64,000 nt of DNA from Lepiota brunneoincarnata (GCA_023014365.1 JAEBUN010000023.1:62001-126000); one strand, 5' to 3'. Numbered from the stretch's first letter, positions 1 to 12,871 are shown. Numbers and translations are program-made. Notes: a model not told the origin generated them from the letters alone.

Positions 1-161
1 CCACGACTGCCGGTAAATATAACGCGCGCGCGCATAAGTTACACAAATAATAGGAACCGTGGACTTGAATCGAGTCTTTGCATAAGCGGAACCAAAGAAA
101 AAGCCAAGAACACTGAGATAGCCACGAATCCTAGGCCAAAGCGATGGATTAGGATTCGATC

Positions 162-1740
162 TCAAATATGAGGAGGCAATGTTGTCCATTCAACATTTAT
201 TAATGCGCGTGGGGGAAGGGAACGGAGGTTGGTAAATGCAAGCGTAAGGAGTGCGACTCGAGCGAGGATGTACAGTAGAGCACCCAAGAAAGATGCTGTA
301 AGCATTATCAAATCCGAGATCCTGGTATCCATATCAGACTCATAGTCATGACGGATCCCAAAGACGTTCATGGCAAGGACTGCCAAAACTAATATCAGAG
401 GGCCGGCCGTAATAACAGCGGCGGAGGAGCGCCAGAGCCAGGCTTCCACAGATGAAGGGAATGGGGACCACCACGGAACGAGATGGATGGCACCGAAGAG
501 CACACAAATTGCCGATAAAGGGAGGAGATCCCGTTTTTGGCCCGGATCGTCTGCAGAGAAAACGGGGACTCTGAGGGGTTGACGATCAGACACTATTTCC
601 CCAGCCATTTTCCTGAGAGGACGTAATGGGGCACTGAGAAGCGCAAGTGGGACTCCAATAAGCCATCCTTCTTCCCAGTGCCAGCTTAACAACCCTTCGT
701 ACCCATTCCACGGCCGACTCATAACGTCTCTCAATCTGAGTTTAAGCCAGCTCTCTTTCTTCTCCCTACCCCTCTCCGACTTCGCACCCTGTCCCACCGG
801 TGTCCCCTTCTCGAGTCCGCACCTCAGCTGAACACGCACACCAACAAAGACATCCTGTGGCTTTTCCCACCAAAGGCCATAGGTCACGGCGTTGAGTGCA
901 GCAAACGCCAGTGTGACTATTTCAAGCTCTGTAACCGGGAGGCTGGTGGCCCAGCGAGCGAGACATTGGCAGATGAACCAAGTCGTCTGGAGAACCACCA
1001 CGAGTTTGGTGAAGTTGTCGTTTTTGCTCTTATCCATGATCTCCCCCTCTGTGTAATCAGACACCTTTAATTTCCGCTCTTTGACCATCTCCTTCAGCTC
1101 ATCGAACATGAGGACTCGCTTCGGCGTATCACCTTCGTAACCTATGAACCCGCCCATCTGCACAAAAAAACCATGGGTGATTGTCCAAGTCTTTGGTGCG
1201 TTTCGGAGCGGACCCCGGAAATATTCATCCTTCACTTTCTTCATTGCCATCCACCACTTTTTCAAACCGCTTGCTGCTACTACTGGAGTTTCAGTCCCGT
1301 TAGGGTCCCCTAGTCACTAGTGAGTTGCGCTCTTTACATCAGACCAATACTGGGTTATTACCTTCTCTAGGAACCAGTTCATTGAATGCTCTTGCAATCC
1401 TTCGCGCTGCTAGGTGTTGTCGCATTGCCCATAATGCCATAAACTCTGGCGCAAGTATAGCATAGATGAACGTCACGGCTCTTCGTTTGTCTCTCGCCCA
1501 TTGGGGATCCCACGGATCGGGCAAGTTTGGGTGAATGGCCGCCCACGTACACGCAAAAATCGTCGCTAAACAACTCCAGATGATGTCTCGTTTAGTGCGA
1601 TAATCCGCCTCGCCGCCCGGGTCTAGGGGCCCTCGCTCGAAGAATATAAGGGGAGTGTGGCCACTGCCGGTGGTGGGATCTGCGAGAGATGTGACGGACG
1701 ACGAGCGGGCGACAGAGTGGAGGAGCGGGATAAGGGACAT
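162..1740 (-). CDS. Conserved fungal multi-pass membrane protein of unknown function
   Basis: Two exons join in frame: 1740-1362 (ATG at 1740) and 1273-162 (TGA), separated by an 87-nt GT-AG intron. Together they give about 496 residues. The N-terminal exon has a short hydrophobic block rich in Trp and Cys (IIWSCLATIFACTW). The second exon carries a conserved stretch (VVVLQTTWFICQC ... LEIVTLAFAALNAVTYGLWW) and then further hydrophobic segments near the C-terminus, separated by basic loops. I recognise this pattern from a family common in Agaricomycetes annotated only as hypothetical membrane proteins; it has no known reaction. It is probably an integral membrane protein with four or more helices. 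No frame break was seen, unusual for this window. A start further upstream in an extra exon cannot be excluded. Confidence 0.75.
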
Positions 1741-2184
1741 CTTACAACTCTTGGTGAGCGCTTTTGGAAGCTGTTCGACGCCTTGCAGCACTTCTATTTC
1801 TATGAAAACGCCACCGTGTGGAGCCCACGTTCCCTTGCTGGTAACTCCCGATAAGTTTGACTGAGCTGTTTACGAACCACGCCGGTATCACAGGTCGATT
1901 AGCAGGATTTAATCTTCGTACATCTATGGACAAAATACATCACCTCAACCTACACACAGATACCAAGGCCCTCTTGTCTACCCAAGCACTCAAATTTTAG
2001 GGCCCCATCATCATAGGACACCCGAGATCTTTTTCCCAATGTCAACAGAAGTCGCTGCGAGACGATGACGAGCTCTAGCTCTGTTGTGTCATAACGAAAG
2101 CAATAAATATGGTTGATCGGGATGATGAGGTGCGGAGAAGATAATTTGTAGAGCTATTCGAAACCAATCTACGTGTAAGGATGT
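1741..2184. other. Intergenic, no gene seen
   Basis: Short open frames here overlap the antisense of the preceding gene's first exon or lack coding character. This is probably the promoter of the membrane-protein gene (minus strand) and the 3' flank of the broken gene that follows. Confidence 0.4.
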
Positions 2185-2640
2185 TTACATAGCCGCAGCA
2201 ACCGTTACACCAAAAGGGACATAACAAAACACGTTAGGTGTTCCGTTACCGGACTCTATAATTGTACGGTAGAAGGACGGTACCTCCTTGGCAATCTGAA
2301 GCCCAACCTGGACCCCAAACCCGTGTCCCCGGTCTTAGCAGCCTTAGAAGCAACTCTCCCTACACAATTACCATACTTGTACGCACCCCCAGAAACACCC
2401 GGACCATCGATGTCACCCCAAATGTCATATCCATATAAGGCAACAATCCACCAAGTATGTATTCCGGGATAATACTTCACGTGCTTCACAACCTAACCTC
2501 GTCCTCCCTTGATATCCCTGTGTGTCGGAAGCGTGAACGTCTCAACATGAACCTTGTTTCCTGATCCGTTTCCGTACGATGCGGCAAATCCTACGGCGCA
2601 GCTTATACCCTAGACCATTGTCTGCGCCTTGGTGATGGTG
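2185..2640 (-). pseudogene. Broken gene fragment, family not recognised
   Basis: The minus strand encodes an amino-acid sequence that looks strongly protein-like but cannot be read in one frame. A Cys/Gly segment (SCAVGFAASYGNGSG) is followed by an in-frame TAG near 2492, then a Trp/Tyr/Gly-rich block (GIHTWWIVALYGYD; GPGVSGGAYKYGN). After a one-base frame change near 2315 comes a C-terminus (LQIAKEVPSFYRTI ... VFCYVPFGVTVAAAM) ending at TAA 2187-2185. The continuation in the second frame up to a clean stop argues for a decayed or mis-sequenced gene rather than chance. I cannot name the family. No convincing start or upstream exons were found, so the 5' end is approximate. Confidence 0.5.
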
Positions 2641-3571
2641 GTGGTAGTGCGAATGATAGAACTGCTAAAACAGCATGGATAGTAGGTTTGGCGCTGGAAT
2701 CGGAATGTGGCTGGAGGGTAATATACTAACGGCGTGTAAGGCTGCTGCTAAGTTCGGGGGTACAATGACTTGTATTCGAGTAGCTTCATGGCATACGTTT
2801 TATACTTTCTACGTGTCCCGAGTTTCTACGAGAATAGGAACCTAAAGGATTGATAGCGTTTGTAAGACAACGAGGACGAGAGAGAAGGAACGAGGGTTTC
2901 TACGTAGCATGAAGTGAGAGAGTAAGTATTAGGTGTGAGATAATGACCGAGATAAGAGAGAGCTGAACTATCTACAATACCTAGATAATCATGACGTTGC
3001 TCTGGCTGATGAAGCTGAACTGTTCGGGACCATTTTGGTATCAGTTCACACATCCAATGCATGCGGAGGAATATACATAGGGTAGTGCAGGATCTGGTGC
3101 CATGGGTGCAGAGAGGAATCTGTTGTGGAAGGGGCAGAAAGGCACTTGAAGCGAGCCTTGTTTCAAAGTTGCTTTGGGCGGGTTTGAGGCCGAGCCGAGT
3201 GTAGAGAGGGATGCGAGGTAGCTATGCCTTATTTGTCTCTGCAACATTTTTGGGCAATGAATGGTCATTATTTTACGCTACTTATTGTTATTGTTGGCCA
3301 GTGATGTCATCGGATCAGGACATGAAGAGACATATCCGACACCATCCACCGCCAAATTTCAACAGCAATATTCATTATTTGAGCAATTTCCATCCATATA
3401 AACGAGCAGAATATCGTTGCATTCATCAGAGTCAACAGCCCTTTCGCAATCGTAACCAAAGCAGATATGCATAATATATCAAGTATCAGGTAATGTCTAT
3501 GTGGTGACGTTGTGATTCTGCTATCCAAGTCTTAATTGAGTACAGGGGTGGTGTTGAATTCCTTGCTGCTA
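2641..3571. other. Intergenic, no gene supported
   Basis: About 930 bases with only short frames on both strands (for example minus 2826-3062 and plus 3211-3474). They show no recognisable motif, no splice continuation and no conserved composition. Nothing else is seen. Confidence 0.35.
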
Positions 3572-5095
3572 TCACCAACCCCTTGCGGCAAAATCGGTGA
3601 GTGTATCGAATGCACATTCCTTGGGTGTTTTAAACTTGATGCCGAATAGCTTCTTTTCCTTCGTTGTGTCATACTGAATGTTGTAAATCTTCTCCGATCT
3701 TGGTATGCCCTTTGCGGGTGGATGATTTGGAAGTGGATACGGATTGATGGAATTCGCGACATCAACTGCAGGAAGGTGAGACGTGAAGCACCATACCTAT
3801 AACGTCCTCCTTGTGAAGTACTTACGCCACTCCTGCCAAATAAACGAACCTGAAGCAGTTTTACACAAATAAAGCCATCCAGCAGGACGGTATACGCATG
3901 AGCCCACTTACCAGCAGAGACTATGATGCGCTCGCCACCTGCAGACTCCTTTTGCAAGCCCCAGAATATGGCCCTGTGCAGCGTCACGGACATCCACCCA
4001 AGCGTTCGAGGTGGTCACAAATTCCTTCGATTTCTCACTACCCCTGACAACGTTGTCAGTAAAATTGCTTGAGGGAAGTGTTGAGAAACTCGGGACCGCC
4101 TGTGATCTCGTGAATCGGAGGCTGTGCACAAAATAGTTCCTCGGGTTGTCCTCAAGAAATCAAATAAAACTGCGACTTACACCAAAGACCTACGAAAGAC
4201 AAATATTATAAGAAGATGCACGGAGAGAGCCATCAAAATCACTCACAAAAGGGGGGTTAATAACCACGAGATCCCATTTGATCTCGCCCTTATGTTTCTC
4301 AACGAAAGTCCCAAGCGGCTAGCGAGATGTGCAAGAGATTGAGAGGAAACTCTCAAGACAAAATCCGGACCACAAACATTTCTCTGCCAACACTTTCGAG
4401 GAACGGTATTTTGACATGTTATCAGCTTTGATCCCGTTCGCTTCAACGTCTTCGAGAGATTCTGTATTCCAGTCCTTCTCAGAGAAGACGGTAGGTTTGG
4501 AAGGAGGGGCCATGACCGCTCCGCACGAAGAAGTGATGACGACCCTCTTGACACTAGTTCTAATATTCCATATTAGAATCATATCAGCGTGACCTGGAAA
4601 ATGGGAGAGATGTACCCATGGTTGAGAGCACTTTGCAAAATCCCGACGGTTCCCTGCACAGCAGGCCCGATGTACCCTAAATTTTGTTTAACGAGTTAGC
4701 TCCCAAATTATCATCAGTTGTCACCATCGGCTTATCCCGAACCTTGAGGATCATCAATACTCGTTATAAAAGGTGACGCAATGTGCTCAATCGCATCGAC
4801 CCCTTTACGGCTTCATCGAAAGGCTCCTTCCTGAGAATATATGAGTATATGAACGTAGCCAGGCTTGTGACTAGCAGTGCACCTTCACAATGTCTTCCAC
4901 GACTACAACCTCCAATTTACTATCCCCATATTCATCCGGGTTGAAGTAGTCCACCAAATGCTTCCTCTTCTGTGCAGTGCGTACCGTTGCACGAACCGTG
5001 TATCCTTCCTGGATCAGCAACTTGACGACCCAGATGGCGATGTACCCATTAGCTCCTGTGACGAGGACTTTGGCTTGTGGAGGGACGGCTGGCAT
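3572..5095 (-). pseudogene. NAD(P)-dependent ketoreductase / aldehyde reductase-like extended SDR, frame-broken
   Basis: ATG at 5095 opens a Rossmann fold with the glycine motif [20 protein letters not shown], typical of the Gre2/ketoreductase branch of extended short-chain dehydrogenases. These use NADPH to reduce aldehydes or ketones in the cytosol. Later exons give DAIEHIASPF, VKRVVITSSCGAVM (strand before the active-site Ser), the catalytic YxxxK as YRSSK, EIKWDLVVINPPFVFGP, WVDVRDAAQGH and a normal C-terminus DFAARGW* at 3574-3572. At least six introns separate these pieces. Four one-base frame breaks were found: two near 4808-4822 (compensating +1/-1), one near 4060 (extra base before DNVVRGSE) and one in an A-run near 3952. 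All family landmarks survive. The gene is therefore either a recent pseudogene or an intact gene with sequence errors, about 340 residues if repaired. Confidence 0.7.
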
Positions 5096-5367
5096 GATTG
5101 AGCTGGGAAAGAGCGATGAAGATAACGATAGCGTTCCAAAAGATTATTTACCCAGGGGTTTTTAAATGTGGGGATGATTACAAATAACAGTGTTGGCTAT
5201 ATGTATCCACCAATAGGATGTCGAATGTTTGAATTTCCATTGGTTAGAGCGTTTGTCGAGTAAATGTTCTATCCGACGGTGCAAAAAAACTTGGGAGTCG
5301 GGTCCCCCATGACAGAGAAAGATCATATTCGCCACGCGCTACCGAAATAAATATAATATCTTCAATC

Positions 5368-7742
5368 TCAACGCCAACTGGTCGTGATGGTTTGAGTTCC
5401 AGAGCCAACAGTCGTAGCCTGCCTATTCGGATCCGATTCCCAAACGACCTATTGTTACGACCCATTAATCTCAGGGCCCGAAAAAGAAAACAGGCACGCC
5501 AACTTACGGATCCATCGGCTTCCTTCCGAATAAATTTATACTCGAACGACGTGCTCGCGGGGAGATTAACCGTAACTCTCCATACAGGATAGGTCGCAGA
5601 GGACAATGCAATCTATCCATGATCAGAATTTCCGGCTCGGGCGGGGGATTGAAGGCTTGACGTACCGCGGCATTAGGGTCCCAAGTACCAAGCTGGGAAA
5701 TACTTCCAACGAGGAAAATGTTCTCGCCAAACACCGTTCTCAGCCGTCTCTGCGAAACTAACAGCAATGGAACCACCTCCGCCTCCACCGCCAGTACCTT
5801 TCGCTCCAGTGTGAATTGCAACGGCACTGCGGGCGGGAACAGTCGCGGTGAATCTTCCGCCGGAGACCGTGAATCTGAAGGTTAACGTTGGTTTGTTAAT
5901 CTGAAAACCCTGCCAAAACGGACACCTTCAGACTTGGGACTTACGAAGATCCGGTACATGACCCGCTGTTACTCTTCCCACTAATCACATCACAATACGT
6001 TCCATCGGGGAGTGACGTCGTAAACGTAGAACTCCACGCAGAGTTGGCATTATTAATGGCCACGTATCCCAACGATCCTCTACCAAAGGCGATTTGTTGG
6101 GATTGAGGTGCAACCCAGTTGGTGAGCGCCGCGGAACCAACGTTATTTCTGAACCCGACCATACCGGTAATGGCGACGAAGCGATGTTGGCAGAGCCAGC
6201 CATTCGCGCCTCCGGTGGTGCTGCATGTCCCCGCACCTATTGATTGAATGCCAAGTATGAGAATGATTGCAGAGGGAGAGGGCGGTCTATGGTTACCATT
6301 ATTGGGTCCACCAGCATCATTGTCGGGGATGGAGTAGCTTGAGATGATAGTAGGAGTTCCGTAAGGATGTGCGAGAGAGAAGATTGTCGCGGTGATATAC
6401 GTGTTTGAAGCAGAATCATATCTGAGCGAACCACCATTCTGTTCAAACAGTCAACATCGAATCAAAAAAGAACACTATAGACATCCAACTCACGCGTTCC
6501 GTATCATGGTTCGCGACAAAAACATTAGCCTGGCTGCCAGAGACCCATCCACGGTTATCCAAGTTCTGCAGACTCGATATTCCCCCGCCGGAGAAAGCGT
6601 CTCTTATTGTTGTAGTGTAGCGAAACCTTTGCCGATTGTGAACATTGTTGGGTTACATTTACATTACAGATACTCACTCTTGCACATCGCCGTTGCTAAC
6701 ATATTCAGAGGGTTGGATCGGCTCTCCAGCTCCGAAGATGACTTCCTGGGTGATATAAGGTCTTCGCGATAGTCTTCCGAGAATGTTGGCGATATCCCCC
6801 GCGGGAATATCTAGCCCAACCGCCTCAGCCTACGAATGCTCAAGTAGGTGATCCTATACTTACGTTTCGAAGCATCCAAGCGGAATCCATCAACACCAAG
6901 GGATAAAAGATCATTCCCATATTGTGCGAAGTCGACCCCTGACATACTCCGTATCCGTTGCGAGACTTTTATGAAAAACACCATCGTCAGCAACCCACCA
7001 GCCTCGGCAGAAGCCTAAACTCACTCAGCGAGGTTGACAAGTTCACAAGTCTGCACCTCTTGACGATTCCCATAATTAACGATATCATCACCAGACTCGA
7101 GCGCGCAGTGGTGGAAATCTTGAACCTGGTAGATTCCAGGATAATTATAATGAGTGAACGAGCTTCCACCAACACCAGTACCAGAGTCTACTCCCGCCAT
7201 GTGATTGAAGAGCGTGTCTATAAAAATAGGCCGAAAGGGTGGTTGGCTTCCGAGCATTCCCACCTCCCCCCACATGGGGGGACAACTGAGGAGACATACC
7301 GGTTATGACGCCTACACCGGCATTGTGGCATGCGGTAACCATGCTAGGCAAAGTTGAAGCGAATAGGAGAATAGGGAGAATGCGGCTGACCTCTGGAATT
7401 GCTGGCGGTTCCCTCGCTTGGAATTGAGGTTGTATGAAACAGGTTGGTAATCTGTCCACCACTGTGACCCAGCGATGTGCTCCTGTGGTGGACTGACTAC
7501 AGATATTATCAGCCGCACCCTATTGATTCTAAAAGTGCGTATACGATACCTTGAACAAAACCATAGCCGTTGGGTCCTATGAAGTTTGTGCATTCAGCTG
7601 CGACTGATGCCCAATTCCATTCGAACATCTGGATGATGACTTTTTTCGACCCCCCTGGAGCCCTCCCGTTGAGGGTGGCATTGAAGGGAGCGGGAGCAGC
7701 AAGGGAGAGGGAGACAAGGGAGAGGAGTGAGAGCCACTTCAT
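5368..7742 (-). CDS. Secreted alpha-amylase, GH13 catalytic domain plus CBM20 starch-binding domain
   Basis: ATG at 7742 encodes a signal peptide ([19 protein letters not shown]). Exon 1 runs 7742-7550, and roughly nine introns follow. GH13 regions appear in order: [41 protein letters not shown] (nucleophile Asp), [13 protein letters not shown] (acid/base Glu), [12 protein letters not shown] (transition-state Asp). A beta domain with [10 protein letters not shown] follows. A Gly-rich linker leads to a CBM20-type module ([16 protein letters not shown] ... [11 protein letters not shown] ... FEYKFIRKE ... DPNRQATT) ending at TGA 5370-5368. The NHMAG and CELVNLAD blocks are most like the Streptomyces/animal type (subfamily 32), which is inference. 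It would hydrolyse alpha-1,4 bonds of starch outside the cell. Two single-base frame breaks occur, near 6930 (in VRGRLAQYGND) and near 5741 (CBM20 start). About 570-590 residues. Confidence 0.88.
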
Positions 7743-8244
7743 TGTTCTCTGTACTGAATGCCTGGTACACGGAAAAGGAGGGAAGACAATGAGAACGCGG
7801 TATTCCAACACTCATTTTATGCCTCCCCTACCGAGCTGGCGTCGTCACCGGGACGCATTCCTATCCAGTCCCACCATCTATGTTGTTGGGTGCTATCTTG
7901 GAGGAAAACATGATATCAACTTGGGAGCGCAGCAACCAGAACAGTTCCTTTCTAGCCCAATCATCTCAACTGTCTGATGCTATCTTTGCAGTTGAGAAAA
8001 GACGTGAGAGTCCCGTTCTGTTTCCCGTATATCCGATCCCCCAATGGCTTTCCTGTGCGCATGATCTACATCATACAAGCCGTCAAGGGCATATGCATAG
8101 ACCTCGTCATCCACGTCACTTAAGCAGGGTTCCTTCCATGCGGGCAATGGGTAACATGATATCATAAGATAGCAAAGCCGATTCAGTGATGTTCTCAAAG
8201 TGAGCTAAGATAAGACTCTTGCCGTAGGGAATTGATTGAGATGG
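7743..8244. other. Intergenic / amylase promoter, no gene seen
   Basis: About 500 bases upstream of the amylase start. No convincing coding exon was found. It presumably holds the amylase promoter, but no TATA element or operator could be defined with confidence. Confidence 0.35.
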
Positions 8245-8436
8245 TCACTTGACAACGACGGAGAACCCAGGCGTGGGGAAGGTGAGGTTACAAATTCTAG
8301 TTGAGCTATTCGCGCTGTGATAGATGTGAGGGAAATGTCTGGGTTCCTCGGCGTCGTATGATATTGGTTCCTGATTGGCTCGAGCGATGAGCACATTGGA
8401 GCGCAAGGAAATCTGAGGCATGTTCTGCAGTGACAA
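8245..8436 (-). CDS. Possible orphan 3' exon, family unknown
   Basis: The minus strand reads through a protein-like stretch (NMPQISLRSNVLIARANQEP ... CNLTFPTPGFSVVVK) to TGA at 8247-8245. It is preceded at its upstream end by a good 3' splice site (pyrimidine-rich tract then CACTGCAG). The C-terminus with a hydrophobic beta-strand look resembles the end of a secreted carbohydrate-active enzyme, but that is only an impression. No upstream exons could be found because gene X copy 1 occupies the region on the other strand. It may be a gene remnant or chance. Confidence 0.2.
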   Translation of the reverse strand: MSLQNMPQISLRSNVLIARANQEPISYDAEEPRHFPHIYHSANSSTRICNLTFPTPGFSVVVK

Positions 8437-8836
8437 TGCGTTTGCTGATGAATCAATGTACTCGGAAGATCCTTGTAATTTGAGGCACGTTTTATAAGAA
8501 CTACCAAGCTAATAATTCACGATAAACTGACCCGAAGCAGCGTTTTAAGTGGATGCCCAAATATCAAGCACCAAAGCCCGAATGTGTGGCCGAGATATAC
8601 TTGGAACAGTAGGCAGGAATGACCTTCTGGGCCAGCGCATGTGGTATTTTCGAGAACGAAACGGGTTGAATCCTTGAAGAGGCACCAGCGCAATGCCTAG
8701 TGGCGTCGAGGAAAGCTTGCGTCTGAAGATCTCCAGTCCGAGTGCAGTGACGACCGTGACCGTTACAATAACGGGCAAAGACCTCGTCCTACTCTGTCGT
8801 TGTTTCACACTCGCTTGTAGAGTTGGCAACATCAAG

Positions 8837-9766
8837 ATGTCCAGCATGTTCTGGAGAGCAACAAGAACAGCTTCTACTGTATCAAGCGCATCATCCTTCT
8901 TTCGCAACCTCATCAGCCCATCTCCCAACGCACTCCGTTCAGCTCGCGGCCTCCCGGTAGCCAATCTAGTCTCGCCAGCCACCGCCTGCCGAAAACTCAA
9001 CTTGAACCGCGAATATGCCACTTCTACTAGCGTGAACCCAAAAGAGGTCCTCTTCCAGAGACCTGCAACGTGGGAAGAAATACCATGGCTTGCGGCCCTC
9101 GAATCCAGCGCAAATGCACCTTGGCTTAACATGTTATCAGAGGACCATGCAGATCGGCTCGAACGTGCATATACTATCATACTCCAAATCACTCAATACC
9201 TTGGCAGACCGCGAACTGAGAATTATGCACTGGAGACAGCACGGTTCCTCATGGTATGCTCACTCGCCCCCCTCCTACCGCACCTCCTTCTATCACAACC
9301 CCCACCAACCGCCAAGCTTACTTTGACATGAAAGGACTTTGGATCTGCATCAGTCTCACCGGACTCTGAGATTGCTCGTGCTCGGCATGCCACGGCTATC
9401 CTTGCACGAACAGCTGGCGATAACATAACATCCATTCCTCTCTCTTCTCCATTGCGTTCCCAATACCACGAGATCTTCGCTCTCGCAGAGGCGCTGGTTC
9501 CCCTGGCAGATATCCACTTACAAGAAGTAGAACCGGGAAAACTGCCAACTACTGGCGACGTTGTCGATAATGGGGGAAAATGGCAGGATTTCTGGGGTGG
9601 AGCCCAACACATCATTTACATTCTTGGCAGGAGTACTACAAAAACATGGTTTTCACAGTGGATAAAGTGGAGAGAGAATCCAAAGGTGAACAACCGAGGC
9701 AAGGAAACAAACAAAAGAAGCAGGGGAACAAGGCTCGGAAGAAGTAAAAATCGGTGTGATAGATGT

Positions 9767-9787
<21 letters not shown>
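8837..9787 (+). CDS. Gene X copy 1: protein of unknown family, mitochondrial-presequence-like N-terminus
   Basis: Exon 1 is 8837-9253 (ATG aligns with the start of copy 2) and exon 2 is 9335-9787, with a GT-AG intron at the same place as in copies 2 and 3. The first ~60 residues are rich in Ser, Arg, Thr and Ala and almost free of acids, like a mitochondrial targeting peptide. The shared core then reads ESSANAPWL, DHADRLERAYTIILQI, YLGRPR, VSPDSEIARARHATAIL, SIPLSSPLRS, GGKWQDFWG. Alignment to copies 2 and 3 suggests a one-base break near 9632. In the other frame the protein ends in a Lys-rich tail (KKQGNKARKK) at 9747, like the EEKK tails of the paralogues. As written it ends at 9787 and overlaps the convergent PEBP gene by 21 bases; with the alternative frame there is no overlap. 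No function is recognised. Confidence 0.7.
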
Positions 9788-10485
<698 letters not shown>

Positions 10486-10639
10486 GGCTGAAGAGAAGAT
10501 AAAGAAAAGATATAACTGGATGATCAGCTGAAACATGTGCAGTGTTTGGAAATCATCCTCGATTCGCTTCACTGCTTGACTTCTCGTGGGAAGCTCAACG
10601 AAGTCATGTGGTCATCGGAAAGCTTCGACGGATCAATTC

Positions 10640-10765
10640 GATGTGTCCCGGGCCTGGTACTTCGAACCTTGGGTGTGAAGTAGCAGATGTCTGGGATGAC
10701 GTCCCCACGGACAAGAGCGTCGGAAAGTTCGCTGAGTGGTGTACCTATGTATGAAACATTTGCAA
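10640..10765 (-). pseudogene. 5' fragment of a further PEBP paralogue
   Basis: Just upstream of the full PEBP gene the minus strand reads TPLSELSDALVRGDVIPDICYFTPKV. This matches the first ~35 residues of the PEBP gene ([18 protein letters not shown] ... DYFTPTV) and then loses similarity. The sequence upstream (10780-10920) resembles the flank beyond the third PEBP remnant at 22040-22180. So this is a truncated partial duplicate and not an alternative exon. Confidence 0.55.
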
Positions 10766-10920
10766 ACTTGAAGGCGAGTGAGGGGAACGCCACTCGGGAA
10801 GATACGAGGCGGGCCGCGGCCCGGGGAGGCCTTTTCATGGGAGCAACTGATCTGCGGCTTACCAGGTCTTACAGAGAGTTTGTGGGTCTGGAGAATATCT
10901 AACCTCTGTGCCGCCATCCG

Positions 10921-11542
10921 CTTCGCACTAATGAACCAAGTGCAACAATAGCCCCCTAGAGGTTGATATCTCTCAGCCAGGTTTCATTATGCTGCTATCT
11001 GCGTACGCCGGGCTTCGCCAACGACAATCCAGGGCCAAGGGGAGCTCACACTTTGGAACGTGGACATTATATCCATCTATGTTAATTGAGATGCCCGCCA
11101 CTCTTAGACTCACGGGTGGGTCGGAAAATATTGTACCTGACGGAGCATCGACGGGTTCACCTCCGGTATCGGGGTGCGTGTCGATGAGTCAATAATTTTT
11201 GTAATTCAAGACTCCTCTCCGAGAATGGCTCAACTCAAGAGACGCTATATAAGACGACCGTCAGGATCCGAAATGCAGTCTATCTAGGATACCAGGCATG
11301 GCAGAACTGAGTTAAAAGATGGTCAAGCGCCCAGAGACACGCTTTTGCAGTGGCCAACATCAGGAAGCCACTGCCAGGGAATCCCCTCGTGCCGGTGGGC
11401 GTGACGCTCATCGGCTGCGCTCGCTCATACCCGAGCCGAACAACGAATATGAGGTTTAGTGCAGTCACCGCCCCCCGGTATAACAGTGATCCTTACCTTG
11501 CGTTCTACCCTCATAACGCACCTGCGTGGATACCACAGTCCG
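10921..11542. other. Intergenic, no gene seen
   Basis: About 620 bases between the PEBP fragment and the membrane-protein gene. Short frames exist on both strands but none has a motif or splice continuation. A TATA-like CTATATAAGA occurs near 11248, about 295 bases before the proposed ATG, and may belong to the downstream promoter or be chance. Confidence 0.3.
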
Positions 11543-12871
11543 ATGGAAAATGCTCGCACTTCCTGTAGCCAGCTGATGATCCTGCAGGTCGCAGGATTGT
11601 CCGAAACCCACTTCAGCTATTCCGTTGGGGTTGCCGCATACTTGGTGAGCGATACGTGCTATTAGAGACGAGAATCTTTCTCGAGCTGTATCCTATTCCT
11701 GGCAGTTTGAGGTATTTCTTTATGGTATGGTACTTCATAGTTCATCCTCAGCTTAAATGTTTCTACTGAACACTATCATCAGGGATGTACATGGTCCTGT
11801 TCATTATATGTGTGATACTTCTCCTCAAAAACAAACCAGCATTGAGATGGCCTTTCTTTGCGTCGGCGACGATCATGTTTGCAATCTCAACGGCCAGCGC
11901 TGCCATGGGTGCCTACACCTTAGCACGCTCTCTGGAAGGACAAAATACACCGCTTGCAATTACACACTCAAGGTTTTTATTCTATGCTATAAACAAGTAT
12001 GTCCTCCTGCATTTTACGAAAGCACATTTGAACTAACAAGTGATGCAGTATAATCGCGGATACTCTGATGGTGAGCAACATTTTGATTTGTATTGTTCCT
12101 GACAGACCCGAGGATTATAGATATACAGATGCTTTGTAGTTTGGTCTCATGCCAAACTCGCTATCGTCCTCCCTACTCTCCTCTTGATCGCATCCACTGG
12201 TCAGTCATGTCCTCCAATCCCGCTTCTCCGATCTCATCGAGCGGGAATCCAAGCATGTGGGCTCGTCTTTGCAGGTGCACCACAGACAAATCAAGGGCTG
12301 CGTGACAAGATATACATCTACCTGTGGATGACACTTGCCCTTAATATTCTTGTGACACTCCTCACTGGTGTGTGTGCACACATAATTCCTACCCGACGGC
12401 CGGCTTATTCCCATCGGCACGGCACAGCTCTCCGTCTCTGGTGGATGGCTCATAAAGTGAGCAAAATCCTGGGTCCAGGCTTGGCTCGAAAATATTACTC
12501 CGCTATTGCAATCATGTTCGTCCTACTCCTGTCATCCCATCATCTTCTATCACTTGACTCCTCTCTATCCACAGAGTCGAATCAGGGGCCATCTACTCTT
12601 CATATGTCCTCCTGGACCTTGTCGCCGGAACGGTATGCAATGTCTCTGCTCTTCGTGTTCTCGTCGCCGATATTCGTTCTAGGTCATTCTAGATGTCGGA
12701 TTAGCACAAGTCGTGGTATGGATTGTTTACTCCATTTTTATGAACCCCATATCGACTAATATTTGATCAAGGGAATGGTTCCGACCCTCATTATTGTTCA
12801 AGTTGGGATGAGACGCCACACTCAGGGATGTAGAAACTACTGTGTCACTTGCTCGTGGATCTGGGGTTTAG
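11543..12871 (+). CDS. Seven-helix-type fungal membrane protein
   Basis: Exons can be chained by GT-AG sites: one ending in AAYL (donor 11656), a short exon reading FEVFLYG, then GMYMVLFIICVILLLKNKP with two more helices, NIIADTLM, IYRCFVVWSHAKLAIVLPTLL, a long exon with IYLWMTLALNILVTLLTGVC and AHKVSKILG, then VESGAIYSSYVLLDLVAGT, VILDVGLAQVV and GMVPTLIIVQVG with a short tail. The order (LYGMY start, ADTLMIYRCFVVW, W..LALN, VESGAIYS, GIVPTLI) is that of a large Agaricomycete family of uncharacterised seven-helix proteins of the plasma or internal membranes. An extra G near 12826 breaks the frame before DVETTVSLARGSGV; the stop then lies at 12869-12871. The start is the weakest part of the model. 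Confidence 0.7.

Noticed and set aside
8545..9192. 215-codon minus-strand frame
   Set aside because: Antisense of gene X copy 1 exon 1, which has paralogues, a conserved intron and a matching start on the plus strand.
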